Below are positions 47,601-59,093 of a DNA stretch of 64,000 nucleotides, in pieces. The DNA comes from Fasciola hepatica (lineage: Eukaryota > Platyhelminthes > Trematoda > Plagiorchiida > Fasciolidae), in NCBI GenBank assembly GCA_948099385.1, contig CANUEZ040000001.1:198501-262500 (forward strand). Reading direction: 5' to 3'. Made by a program: the position numbers and the translations under genes. Numbering within the stretch: the stretch's first letter is position 1; each line of letters opens with the position of its first letter. The notes under the pieces are model-generated. The model ran no database searches and had not been told where the DNA came from. It saw nothing but the letters and a program-made list of their open reading frames with translations.

Positions 47601-48410
47601 GCAGTAAGCTTCCGAAAATCGGGACAGCGCAGAAAATAAAAACGGTCCACTTAGCAGGCAGCTGAACGAAACTGTAGCGCAGTTCGGTTGTGGTACAATC
47701 GATAAATCAAGAACGTTTATCGTCAAAGATCAATAAATCGATTACAAACGCGTGAATTGGACTGTGGTTGCAATGGTAAAAAGTGTCATTAACAAATAAG
47801 TACAAATAAGCTAAGTCTGTGGAGTAAACAAGAGTACGTGCCAACATGAATGGGTGAATCCGGCAATAGATCTGTTAATGCTGTTGACGTACGACGGCCA
47901 ATAGTGGAGTGCACTGACAGAACGCTAAGAATGGGAGTTCGAGCCTCCGCTCGGCAGTACAAATGAAACACTCAGAAAGATTATATAACAGTAGAAATGT
48001 AGACCTTCGGGAAAACAAGGTTACGAACAAATACGTGAACTGTTCATGTAATAAGCACCATGAAACTCAAGTATAAACTGATGTGATACCTTAGAAACAG
48101 GGAAAATACATTACGAATGTCCGGGGTTCACGATGCATGTACTCACTACTAACAAGTAACTAAACAGAAGGCAGAAGGACAAACTCTAATTACGATTCGT
48201 AATTAACAATATATATAGCATTATACATATGAAGGCAAGTGACTTGCGACCAGGAGAGCAACACACACACAGATTGGGTATTTTGTTATCAAATTCTCCA
48301 TCTTCTGAGTTTCCAGTCCTAAACTGTGATGGTATGATTACGAATTTTCGAGAACCGTTGTTTGCCTGAACTCATGCTCTTAATATGACTACGGGCATTT
48401 TCCGGTGATT
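47601..48410. other. LTR-like and leader-like sequence, no gene
   Basis: The stretch 48150-48260 (GCAGAAGGACAAACTC, GCATTATACATATGAAGG and GACTTGCGACCAGGAGAG) resembles 47480-47590 at low identity, suggesting a second diverged LTR. 48265-48375 is similar to the reverse complement of 42190-42290. The frames present (minus 47726-47442) are not recognised. Confidence 0.4.
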
Positions 48411-51370
48411 GGAAAACCGTGATTGTTTCTGAGATTGAATTCTTTGCCATAAATTCTGCAGGCAGACGGGGTAAGAATTACACGGAACTTCCAGAAGTTT
48501 GGTGTGAAACCAGGTGTAATCTAAACATTGTGAAAATAGCTTCTTCCTTCAATTTCATAGGAAAGGTTTCTTATGGTTTAGTGAAATATTTGTCAGTTCC
48601 TTCTAGTCCCATCAGCTTAAAGTATGACAAGATGAGGATCCTTAATTTATCACTTTTCAATTCAATCAATTTCGTTGCTTCTAAGAAAGAAAAATTCAAC
48701 TGATTGTTAGATCAGAAAACCAATCAATAAGTGACTTCAGTCCTGAGCTGAGCGTGGCGGGGTGCGAATACGGCACTCAACTGGAAGACTAACTAAGCGA
48801 TCGTTTGACTGCTACAGCTAATCTTCCCGATTTGCAACATAAAGTACTACCTCAAAATGATCAGACTTTTCAGCACATCAGCAATTTCTGTGGTCAGTAT
48901 CGGTACGCCAAAGCTGTAACTTCTCTATCAGGGTCCGTATTTTTCCATTCTACTAAATACCAAGACGAGTCGAGCAAGAAAAATTGTTTCATTTGAGCAA
49001 GCCAATTAGTCATCGTAAAAATTCGACTCGCATTCAACGATCGAATCATTCGGAATCCACTGCTAAATGTTCGAACTTGGGGGAGTGCGTTTCATTCAAT
49101 CAGTCTTATTATCGTTTCATATATCCCTGCAGATGAGCTGCATGTTTTGCCTGTGGTGAGTTTGACTAAATGAGGTGTTTTCAGAAGTAGTCAAAGGTGT
49201 CGAGTGACGATTTCTTTGTTATCTGACGTTTCCCAGCTTGAGAACATTTTTACGACGCTTGTATTGGAGGTTTCCTCAGAGGAAGTTTCAGATGCTGCCC
49301 AAAAATTGTTTACTCTAAAGGATAGCAAACATACTTTTATTGTTGACACTGAAAGTGTAGAATTCATGATTGCACGATAAGCTCTGAGTTTTTTATCCCC
49401 TTTCCAAAAGCTATTCAGCCAATGTGACTGTTTGAGGTATTACTGGGCACACTCTCACCTGTCGGTTCTTACGTGGTTCCGAATTAGTAGTGCGATTCTG
49501 TTCCCACCGACTGTGAGATTTGGTTTTTGAATCAAGATCTTCCTTTCTTAGTTTGGAAATTCTTCGTAAACTGCACATTGATGTTACTTTCTTAACGTAC
49601 TCACCTGATTCGCCTGATCTACAACGGCTTCTTTTAAAGTTTTCAAAGGTTTCTAATGCATTTTCCGAGTTGTTTCGGAGTTAGGTGGAAATCAATCGGA
49701 AATGGGTCAAAATCATTCAGAATTAGAACAAAAGCATTCGGAAATGCCACCCAGTCGGGTTTCTGGAACTTTCTCCTGATTGGGCTGAAGACCGGCGCAT
49801 CGACCATTCTTGCACATTTGGCATAGTTGGCTACACCGTCTGCTCGTCGTCCGCGCGTGATGTGCGGCCACAGTTACGCACATGCACACGACCTTGTGGT
49901 GACCAGAGCAAAGAGGCTCATTAACCATCATGTGAATGAACCAGGTGATCAGGAGGCAATCATTAACAGGACCAATGGACAGAGCCAGACCTCTAAGTGG
50001 ACTTTAGCGCTCCAAGTGGTCGAAGTGGACAAAGCAGGGGAAATCACACAGCTGCACCCAGTTCCTACATAAGATACAGCGAAAATCAACAAAAAGGATT
50101 CCTTGACCAGTCTCTTGTCATGTTTGGTAATAGGATGATGTACACTATTGTGGACGATTCTTCGCTGAATACTGCGCTCTTATTGTCATTGATGCTTTTT
50201 CCCCACTGGCCAGAGGTGTACTTAACAACTTCACTCACGGAAGACTCCAAACAGATTGCGCTCGGATAAGTATTCTGCAAGTAAGTAAGTAAGTAAGTAT
50301 GTAAGTATGTGTGCACTGCACCTTGTTACCCACTGTGCAATTCATTCTGTGAACAACACTCACTTCCTAAACTTGATCGTACCATTACCAACTGTATCAT
50401 GCAACATCATAGCGCTGCATATAGTGCATATATATGTCGCTCCCGTTTGTCCGAATGTCGTAGTCTGAAAACCAATTTGGAATGTATTTTGAATGCTGAT
50501 ATCAGTTATTTCAGAAGGAATGATTTACGGCTGGCGAACGAGATTATCGTAGATTTCGATATATTTAGGACTTTTCCATGATTTTTAACGTTCTCTGATG
50601 ACACACCCCGTAGTTGTGCAGATGTTTTACTGTATAAAACAACATACACTTCTTCGAACACACACCACCTCCGCGCAATACAAGAAAGCCTCCAATAAAT
50701 CCCTCATTTTGGCGCGACCTTCTTTTTTGATTTGAAGCTTCTTGAAATTACAAAAAACAGATCTAACTGTGAGAAACAAACCATTTTAGAAGCTCAACGG
50801 CGTCGCTTAGCACTCGCCTCAGCACTATCTTGATTGATTAGACGAACCGCTGTCACACTGGACTGAACTGAACACTTTGGCCGATACTGGTCCTTTGACA
50901 CTTACATTCAACCTGCAAGAACGGTGGACAGTGGTGAGATTTTCACACCGCTTGTTTCCTTTTCATTTCCATTCAACATATTCTTTTGCATTTTCATCTG
51001 AACACGTTTCTCCGCCTGTCCTTGTTCGCTAGGGTCATCTTTGATAGCTTTGACATTGACTTAGCATGCCATATAGACTGATTAGTACAATGCATTTCCA
51101 TCTCGCGTACCGGGAACCGGATGGTCAGTATTTTGGATCTAAATGATTTGTCCATTTATAGATGTTATGTTGACCAGGTAAAGTTCAATGAGGAAGGTCA
51201 GCCTGATTTAATTTAACCTGTTGTTGCACCTTCTTCTAATTCTGATCTGGATACAGTTGAATCCGATAATTATACAAAACAGTCAACTATCCAAAGACCA
51301 GAAAGAATTCGTTCACCAGCACCAAGAGATTGCAAAACCCCCAATTCAATTCCGCGTGCGGCATATGGCG
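48410..51370 (+). pseudogene. Ty3/gypsy-like LTR retrotransposon remnants (gag/protease and pol C-terminus)
   Basis: Two recognisable pieces on the plus strand. Near 49200-49420: LEVSSEEVSDAAQKLFTLK then FIVDTES, an aspartic-protease active site in which DTG/DSG has become DTE (49345-49353), with a degraded Cys-poor gag knuckle region upstream (48880-48990). Near 51115-51350: SIYRCYVDQVKFNEEGQPDL and PERIRSPAP, typical of the end of a gypsy pol after integrase. RT, RNase H and the integrase core, which should lie between, are not recognisable; most of the middle is deleted or replaced. The frame at 50309-50581 is unassigned. Superfamily assignment is moderate. Confidence 0.55.
50279..50308. 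repeat. (GTAA)n microsatellite
   Basis: Tandem GTAA units with two GTAT variants. Confidence 0.9.
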
Positions 51371-51379
51371 TAGTCGGGA

Positions 51380-52758
51380 GTGACTCATTATGTTTTGCGT
51401 TATTGTATCTTCTCCATTATATTACATGTTCGTACATTACGGAGTTCGGCGAACATTATATGGTACACTACATTGTATACAGAAGTTCGACGCGGAGTTC
51501 AGCTTATTCAATCTAATCGGCATGACAGAATCTCCACAAAAACAGAGAGCTTGACACAGTCGAGCTAGGCGAACTTCCAGCTGATTGCTTTCTTTGCAAG
51601 AGCTTGTGTATAACTTGAATAACAATGGAATGCTGATACTTTGTGCCAGCTTGTTGAATAATATCGAACTCTACCTCCTCGACGAGCCCTTATACGAAAC
51701 TGAGTTGTGGTAGACGACATCAGATTTTCTGCTGTTGTTTCTTGTGCAGTTCGGTCAAACCATCTAGGGAAGGAGACGACATTTTTGAATTTGTTCAGTC
51801 GTTCTTTGAGTCGAGATTTGTTCCTATCTGCCAATGTTCTTCTCTCACCAGATGTCGTTTACTTGTCAAGAAGTTAGTGGATATCCACATAATTAGCGCG
51901 GTTGGATGAACCACAAACACACAGACCAACACACGAACACACTGTGACTAACACCCAATTGCCCTGAGCTATCATGCCAGTTTCATTCGGTTGTAAAACC
52001 AGTCTTGATAAAGGTTACCCGTGGTGACCGAAACGTCGACAACCTACCAACGATTTCGACTACGCTGTGTTATTGAGCAATAAAATTCTACCACACAATT
52101 GACTTCATTTTTGATTCCTAGGGGCTTATTTTTAGTCAGCATTACTGCGGGAAGCTGAGGTAGTGGCGTACGTGATGGCACGTGATGGCCCTTCCAATAG
52201 ATCCCAACAAACTTAAGTCTGTTTTAACTTGTGGAGTCCCTTAATTACCATCTCAAGAGTTATTCAGCGTTTAACGTTTTTTGCATTTTTCTGATTACTT
52301 ATGTGACAATAATGCTGTGGAGTAATCTTCCTGGTCCCAGCCTAAAAGGAACTACTCGTACTTTGCCGCGGATTGGCTATTATCAACCGACAAAACCGAG
52401 TTTCGATAGTATAACGTCTACTGGAACTCCTTGTGTTTCTCCTCTCCAAGTCTCAGGGTCCGGTTGCCGACTATCCCCAATAGTCCAACGGTCCTTTTAG
52501 GCTATGGGTTATATACTCTTTCTACTGCATTCGTGATCAAGCACTGAAGAAAAAGTTGAAACATAAAGTGTGACACATCGATCCGCCGATACAGTCACTG
52601 AACACTATTGCATACTCACTGAGCCAGGTGCCATTTAACGGGATTTTACCTGTCCGTAAAAACCCAGCCGAGTGGGCCTGGACTCACTTTTCTCAAGCCC
52701 CAACCAGCCCCGTTTCTATGGCTGACTTTATGCATTTTGTTTTCACAGAAAAACTAGT

Positions 52759-52760
<2 letters not shown>
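51380..52760. other. Region after the gypsy-like remnant, no recognised gene
   Basis: Two overlapping minus frames (51834-51565 and 51625-51437) show no known domain. The stretch 52000-52040 has a stem-loop followed by GAAACGTC that faintly resembles a hammerhead core (see findings). Confidence 0.35.

Positions 52761-52763
<3 letters not shown>

Positions 52764-52810
<47 letters not shown>
52764..52810. repeat. (AC)n microsatellite
   Basis: 47 bases of perfect CA repeat. Confidence 0.97.
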
Positions 52811-52812
<2 letters not shown>

Positions 52813-52929
52813 AAATGCCATCCACTGCACCTCATCAGCTTCTCAGTGGCCATGCTGTCCTCGAAATGCGTCAATGCTATCTCTCACACAGTTCACCAAG
52901 TACGACTTGAATTCTGCGTCATGACTGCA

Positions 52930-55380
52930 TTCCGCGGTTTGGGCGTAAAACTGTGGATTACCGGATTTTGATATTCGGGGCATTGCTAGTTCACATTCCT
53001 GGTACAATTAATTGGCTGTAAACAATTGCTTCCGTTCTTCCCTCTGCATAGGTTCCAGTTTACATACCGATTTTCCTTGATTTACAATTGTTTTCGGAAT
53101 AAAGTTTGGCCAGGAGGTTTCCTTTGGCACATTCCTACTCATTTCTCCAGTTATCTTGGAATTGAACGGGGGGTGTATACCGTAGAATCAAACTGATTTC
53201 ACTAGCCGGTATGATAAACTAGAGATCTGGTTTCCTTTTCAAATGCGAGTAAAGACTGGACAATTTGTATTCATTTAGTTAGATGCTCCAGTGCTCTGAT
53301 CTTCACGAATATGATGATGGGCTGAGTACCACTCTCTTTTCGATGAACAACTATTTGTGACTCATGAAAGGAGAATATTTGAACACCCACAGATCGTATT
53401 GCCAGACCGGTTCATAGTATACACGATGTACTCGATAATAAACCCCACCTGCACTTGAATACCTTACCAAGGGATCATGAATTCCGAGCATCCGTCAAGT
53501 CCATACTACGCATGAATAAATCATCCTCTGACAACGTTCCCGATGGCTATTGGATCTCCGTGGTTCCTTTGAATGAGCGTTCAGCCTCACTGTTTGTACT
53601 TCGCTCAGGTAGAATTTCAAAACTTCCTTAAAGTCAAACAATAGGCATTCATTGGCTCTCTTCTCACTACCACACCTCTTCGAGAAAACATGGGTCTATC
53701 AACACTGAAGTGCCAATGCTGATTTCATACGCAAAACAATTTGTTGTTTTCCCCCAGAAAATAAACACTTCTCATTCGAGATCAGCAAATAGCAGTCATT
53801 TACATGAAAATGACCAACATTTACGAAGCCTACCACATTAGCTGGTTCTTTGGGGTAACCGTTTTTAATGAAATTTTATATTTTCGGAATAATGAAGAAT
53901 TAGCCCAGTTCTCTCTTTTCTGTGCACATTTCTATTCACCCAAAGATATAAGTAAATCAAGAGATCTAAGTCAAACTCTGGCTGGTACCTCTTGGACAAC
54001 GTCTCCTTTAGTTATTCGGATGGAACATTACATAGCGTCATTCACGCCGAAGCATCGTGATGCGGTTGTTATTTGTAAATCTGTAGTTGCTTGTGAATTC
54101 GATTTGGTCAAAGCTCTCTTCCACGGGAACGGCTCTTTTCTTGTTCTTTATTGATTGCAAAGGAGGCATAGTTTACCAAGAAAACGTTATTGACCAGTCG
54201 TTATTCTGAAAGTTTCGCTGCAAACTACGAGAAACCATGATGAAATCAGGATCCTATGCCAATTGCTTAAAGGCAATAAGTATTTTGCTTGTTCCTATTG
54301 AAGGTGATCAGATGTTCAATCATGTAAGCCGTAATTTTTGTTCTACTATGAACACGATAAAACGTTTCGCCCAATATACACATGCTGAAAATCACGTTGC
54401 AGCTACAATTCTATGACCATTCTGACAGCACCATTGAATGGAATATTATTTCTTGGTTAGAATAAACTTCAGTGGCGTCTATTCAAATAGGGGTCTACTT
54501 TTTTATGTGAGTTGAAACTCTTTCGGACTAAAGTGAAAAGGTCACATTTTGCACGTGTTATGAAAAAAACAAGCAAATCCGTAAAACCAGACTGTTTCTG
54601 TTCTTATTTATTGTATTGAGCTACAAACTGCAGCAATAGGGCCATAGATCACCTCAATAACGAAGAGATTATGGGTGGTAGTCTGAGATCTCCTAAATGA
54701 AGAGACCTTATATTAACCTCGGAGTAGATCAATTTGGCCAGTCGTACCTGTTCACCAAAAATTGACACAACAACTTGTATTTTTCTCTAAAGACTTTCAT
54801 TGTTCGCTGTCTCCAGTGCCATGAGGATTACGCTGGTACTCGCTGTCGTTGTGGTGACCGTTGAAAACAGAAGCAAGCATCGTCAGTTCAAATCAGACTT
54901 TGTTGTTTTGCATTTTGAGCAACTCAAAATATTATTATGTTCTTCTGCTCCTTCTTTTTCTTTTTGTCCTTCTTGTTTGTCGCCTTATTATTGGTAATAC
55001 TTCTTCATCAACACTGTTATTACGTGGACCGTCTGAAATGCGGCACCTCGGATACGACAAGCATCGTTCTACAAGCAGAGTTGATTTTTCAGACAAATAC
55101 TGATTTTAGAAAACGTAACGTGGCGAGCACAAATCTGTCTTTTTGGTACTTCTCCTCAGGCCAGTACAGTACACATGCAAAGTTTTAGTGTTATTCGAAA
55201 ATGTGATCCAGAGTATTAATGTAAAAGCACAAAAGTGAATGTCAAATCCGTTTCCGTTGCATTTGTACGGGCGCATTAACCACCAGGTTCATCGGACCTG
55301 TGTGTCTGTCCCACCATCACGTTGACCTTTGGCCACGGGAGCTGTAGTGTCCTAAACTGTCTGTGAGAGCACAGGATTGG
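52930..55380. other. Stretch with no recognised gene
   Basis: Only isolated short frames (plus 53804-54154, 116 codons; plus 54800-55188 in three overlapping frames), none with a recognisable domain. The segment near 54900-54990 is T-rich and encodes a hydrophobic run in several frames, which is composition-driven. Confidence 0.4.
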
Positions 55381-55381
55381 C

Positions 55382-55900
55382 CTATGTAACCTGATTGCAA
55401 TCGCCTAGGACAAAGCTTTCGAAATGAGTGTATTGCCCTACCCACGTTAGTTTATGACAAATATTGAGTTCCAATGCCCCGTTTGCTGTTCGTCGTAGAA
55501 GGACTTCAAGGAAAGGAAACACATCGTCCTGTTCCATTTCTAGCGTAAATCGTAAATTCGGATGTGCTACATTGAACTTTTGTATTAGTTCATGTGCGTT
55601 ATGTTTGGAGGGAATTCGACAGAAGATGTCGTCTACGTGCTTCTTATAGATAGGTAAACTGATGATCACTTGACTCATTGTGTGACATCGATCTTTGACA
55701 TGAATGTATCCGCAGGCAGAGGACCAAGTGAGGATCCCATGGCTATGCCATCTTTCTGTCTATTGATGTTTCCTTAAAACTGAAATTGTATATTTGTGGT
55801 GTACAGTATCAGGAGCTCCTTGCATATATCTAATGGTATATCTATGTTGATGTCTTCTGTTGATAAGTATTTACAAAACTCAGTCTATGGTTTCAGCCAG
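55382..55900 (-). pseudogene. Penelope-like element fragment, copy 3 (RT palm)
   Basis: Minus-strand RT fragment. In order: STEDINIDIP and CKELLILYTTNIQFQF (about 55790-55860), an in-frame TAA, then RQKDGIAMGSSLGPLPAD (about 55710-55775). The catalytic box is HVDD (YVDD in the family) in the frame 55678-55382, followed by FPFLEVLLRRTANGALE and CHKLTWVGQYTHFESF. The block pattern is the same as in Penelope copy 1 but from another subfamily. No GIY-YIG part is seen below 55380, so this is a truncated copy. Confidence 0.8.
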
Positions 55901-56470
55901 AGGTAGACTGCACTAACACTGATTCTAGCGAGATCCACGTGCACCACAACGGGAAATATGTCAACCGCAAATGAATGAGTTGCATCATAACAAAGCCAGT
56001 TTACGCCCTCATGTGCCATAGTGTTGGGCAAAACCAGAGTGGTTTTCAGTTCATCAGTGTCCCGTTTCATGAAGTGGAAAATATCATGGAGTAGATTTTG
56101 GTGAAAAAGACGACAACCGGACCTGAAATCCATTTCGTTGTAATGCAAATACTAACGTGGAAATGAGTTAATCATTCGCATGGTACGAACTTGATATTTC
56201 ATGCCGTTACAAAGACCAACACCCGGGGTGGATTATTGAGAATCAAACACTTCAACCACAAGACAATCTGGGCTGGCTTTCCACGGTTTGTTGGGCATCT
56301 ATGCTACATGATATAACACCCTTCCGTCACTGGCTCTGAACGGTAGCAACCTGCTTCCCGCCCAGTGATCGACTCCTGTGATGGATGAATTCTCCGTGGG
56401 GGCCTAAGTACAACGAAGGCATTCCGTTAGGAATAACCTACAGAGCTTCGTTACTATATGCAACTGAGGT

Positions 56471-56570
56471 GGATGTGCACTTCTGATGATTCCTAACAAG
56501 GATGAAATAGCTGTACAGTACTTCCATGGTTTTCAATGGTGAATTAGGCGTTGAAGCTGCATGATACTAT
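56471..56570 (+). repeat. SINE-tail copy matching 23399-23497
   Basis: Shares GATGTGCA, CTGATG..TCxTAACAA, GATGAA, AGCTGTACAGTA, TCC.TGGTTTTC and CTGCATGATA with the tail of the tRNA-derived SINE at 23.3 kb. No tRNA-like head is visible upstream, so it is probably 5'-truncated. Confidence 0.58.
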
Positions 56571-56934
56571 ACATACCTAATCTCCTACAACTCAAATGCA
56601 TATCAACACAAAAGTCAATCAACTTTTCGACTCTCGTCAACCGAATTTGCTTAGGAGCCAATGAACTTAGTACATCACAACGAAATTTTTCCTCTGCTCG
56701 ATTACTACCGAGAAACGGAGAAGATGGAAGAAATAATATTCCTAGCACCATCAATTAAGTGAGTTTTGGGTTGAACTACATAAACTATCTAGAACGTATA
56801 ACGCATACGAATTTTTGCAAGAAAGACGACAACCGTTACCAATATACCGGGGCAAAAATTGAAGTTCAGTTCAGAACCTTATAATAAAAGGTCATTTCCG
56901 TCGCATGTGTGACCGAATGCTAAATTCATATATC

Positions 56935-56983
56935 TGCGTGCGTGCGTGCGTGTGTGCGTGCGTGCGTGCGTGCGTGCGTGCGT
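56935..56983. repeat. (TGCG)n microsatellite
   Basis: About twelve tandem TGCG units with one TGTG variant. Confidence 0.95.
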
Positions 56984-57116
56984 CCTTATCCGGTGAGATT
57001 TATTGTTTCCTTATGTTCTGGGGTCTGTTTGACATCCAAAGTTGCTTACTATGACAACCTATCCAGGTACTCTTTCACGACTGACCATATTGTGTTATGA
57101 TTGACAGTGTACAGTG

Positions 57117-57459
57117 TACTGTCCTCAAACCCATGTGCATTCTACCCACAAACCGATCCATGGGCACGGAAAATCTCGGCCTATACTGATAGAATCGTTG
57201 ATCGAGAAAAATCTCTCCCACACACGTATGCATGCACAGGTTACTTCACCCTTAGGAAAAGTCGCGAAAATGACCTAATCACCTTATTGGAATATCGCTC
57301 CCGTTGATTTGACTTCGAAGTGGGGCACAGACATCCAACTCCGAGTTATTTATCAATTAGTTTGGTTGCAAGATGTGTCGGTGGTGTTGGTGAGATCCGA
57401 TAATGTGCGTAAACGAAGCCAACGTGAAACGTGACTGATCCTCCACCTCCGTTACGAGA
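57117..57459 (+). repeat. Left terminal inverted repeat (with TA)
   Basis: Perfect inverted match to 59094-59436. The long open frame across it (57101-57307) is the mirror image of the one at 59443-59246 and has no domain resemblance, so it is regarded as incidental. Confidence 0.93.
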
Positions 57460-58221
57460 TATCTAGTTGAATTCAGTCGGCTCGAAATGGTAGAGTGTAA
57501 GTAGCCCGATCATATTTGGTTTACAAGATCGATAAACTTGAATTGGATTGAATTCTTGACCTTTTTCATGGCCAAGACACTTAAGAAAACGTGGATGTCA
57601 TTCTTCCAAGCTATTCTCGCTGTACAACCCAAACGATTCCTAGACTAGCCAATATGTGAAAAAGTAAGTGGAAGTTGGAAATGGAAATTTCATTTATATC
57701 CCCGTAAAAAATAATTGTAGAAAATGACAATGAGGAATAATTAGACCATCTTAATTTCTGCTGCTTATATGATGCTCAAATTGACCTCTAATAACCTGCT
57801 CGCATAGAAATATCGTTTTCAAGCAACTTGCTTACATTCCTATTAATTTTGCCTTCGGTATAATTCGTATTTGCTCTACGATATGCAGTTTTAATTCCCC
57901 AGTCTTTTTCAGACTGTCAATGTATCCACTTGTCTAAAGGCCTAAGGAACCAATCCCTTAGTATTTTTTTCGAGTCTTAATCTTTGTCAGCTACTTTAAA
58001 AGCAAAACAAAGTACCGTTTGTCACTTTAGGGATTATTACTTACAGAACTGCTTGTTTGTAAAATTTTGCAATTGCATAGGACGGCTCGTTGTCGATTGG
58101 TTTTTATTTCTCTTGGAGTTGGTCACGCGATACAACCGGATCGCGACCGCTTGAGTTGACATTAGCCGTACTTCAGCTGTCCCTGTAAGCATCATATCCT
58201 GACTGTAGGGAAAGCGTTACT

Positions 58222-58835
58222 ATGGATGCAAAGAAGCGATCATATCGCTTCACCAGTGTAGAAGATCGACAGAGGATAATCAGATGCGCACGAGGAGGAG
58301 ATGATTTGAAGGACAGTACCAAACACCTCGTCGTTAGGATCAAAACGTGCCATGCTGTCATAGCTATAGACCAGGGAACAGCATTCACAGTTCCATCCTA
58401 CAAGACGGGGTTCAACGAAGAGTTTGTCGAGCTTTTGTGTGTGGGGACGAAAACCTAACAGGCACAGTGAGGGAGCTGAAGGACAGGATGAAGAAAGGTT
58501 ACCCATGCACAACAGTCAGGAAGTCATACACCGATCGATTAGCGGATGGGCCTCATTATACCGTCAAAATGCCGACTATTCAGCCAGGGGAAAGAAAATC
58601 AAACAAGGTAAAATCTAAAGGTCCAGAATATGCCGACTGACTGCAACGATCAGGTATTGCAACCATAAGATTGTAATTTGATGAAACCAACTATCGTATA
58701 TAATGTTGTCGTAGCTATAGGAGCTCAAAAGTAGGTAGTAAGGCCATCCGAAATCTTCCGTCAAATACCGAACTTAATTTGAACATTTTAGCGGGTTTAT
58801 CTGTCGCCGGTATTTTGAAGTATGAGAGTCATTGA
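58222..58835 (+). pseudogene. IS630/Tc1-type transposase relic (HTH and start of DDE domain)
   Basis: The first piece starts with ATG at 58222 and reads YRFTSVEDRQRIIRCARGGD, the first helix-turn-helix of eukaryotic IS630/Tc1-like transposases, then a KTCHAVIA segment. A frameshift near 58445 leads to a second frame with TGTVRELKDRM, a second HTH-like block, and IQPGERKSNKVKSKGPEYAD, the linker before the catalytic domain. The same frame continues past three stops (TGA at 58638, then TAA twice) into FDETNYRI, which holds the first catalytic Asp, SKVGSKAIRNLPS, and LNLNILAGLSVAGILKYESH. It ends at a stop at 58833-58835. The second Asp and the last acidic residue of the DDE/D triad are not found, so the C-terminal half is deleted. 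The protein would bind the terminal repeats and cut at TA sites; this copy cannot. Confidence 0.82.
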
Positions 58836-58990
58836 TCGTCTACATGGTGTACTTTTAAGGAGTTTCTGTCATGTTGCGAAGCGCCACACTTTCTCATTTG
58901 TTCAGGTAGCTATGCAACAACGATCTTCACAAAAGGAATAAACTGTTCCAACATTAATTCCGATACGTTTGACATGACTGGCTCGCAGTG

Positions 58991-59093
58991 GCATGGCTAA
59001 AGCTTGTGCGTCAGAGCTAAAGAATGATGGGTCGTGACTAAAGGAGTGAGGGTAGTGGCTAAAGAATTTCGGGTTTTGGCTAAAGTCTGATGG
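58991..59093 (+). repeat. 21-bp subterminal tandem array (five units)
   Basis: Five units of 20-21 bases, each with G/ACTAAAG at the same offset (for example TAGTGGCTAAAGAATTTCGGG), ending exactly where the right terminal inverted repeat begins. No equivalent array lies inside the left arm. Subterminal repeats in DNA transposons are often transposase-binding sites; that role is inferred. Confidence 0.8.

Noticed and set aside
57101..57307. 68-codon frame mirrored at 59443-59246
   Set aside because: Lies within the terminal inverted repeats and has no domain; the identity reflects DNA duplication, not protein conservation.
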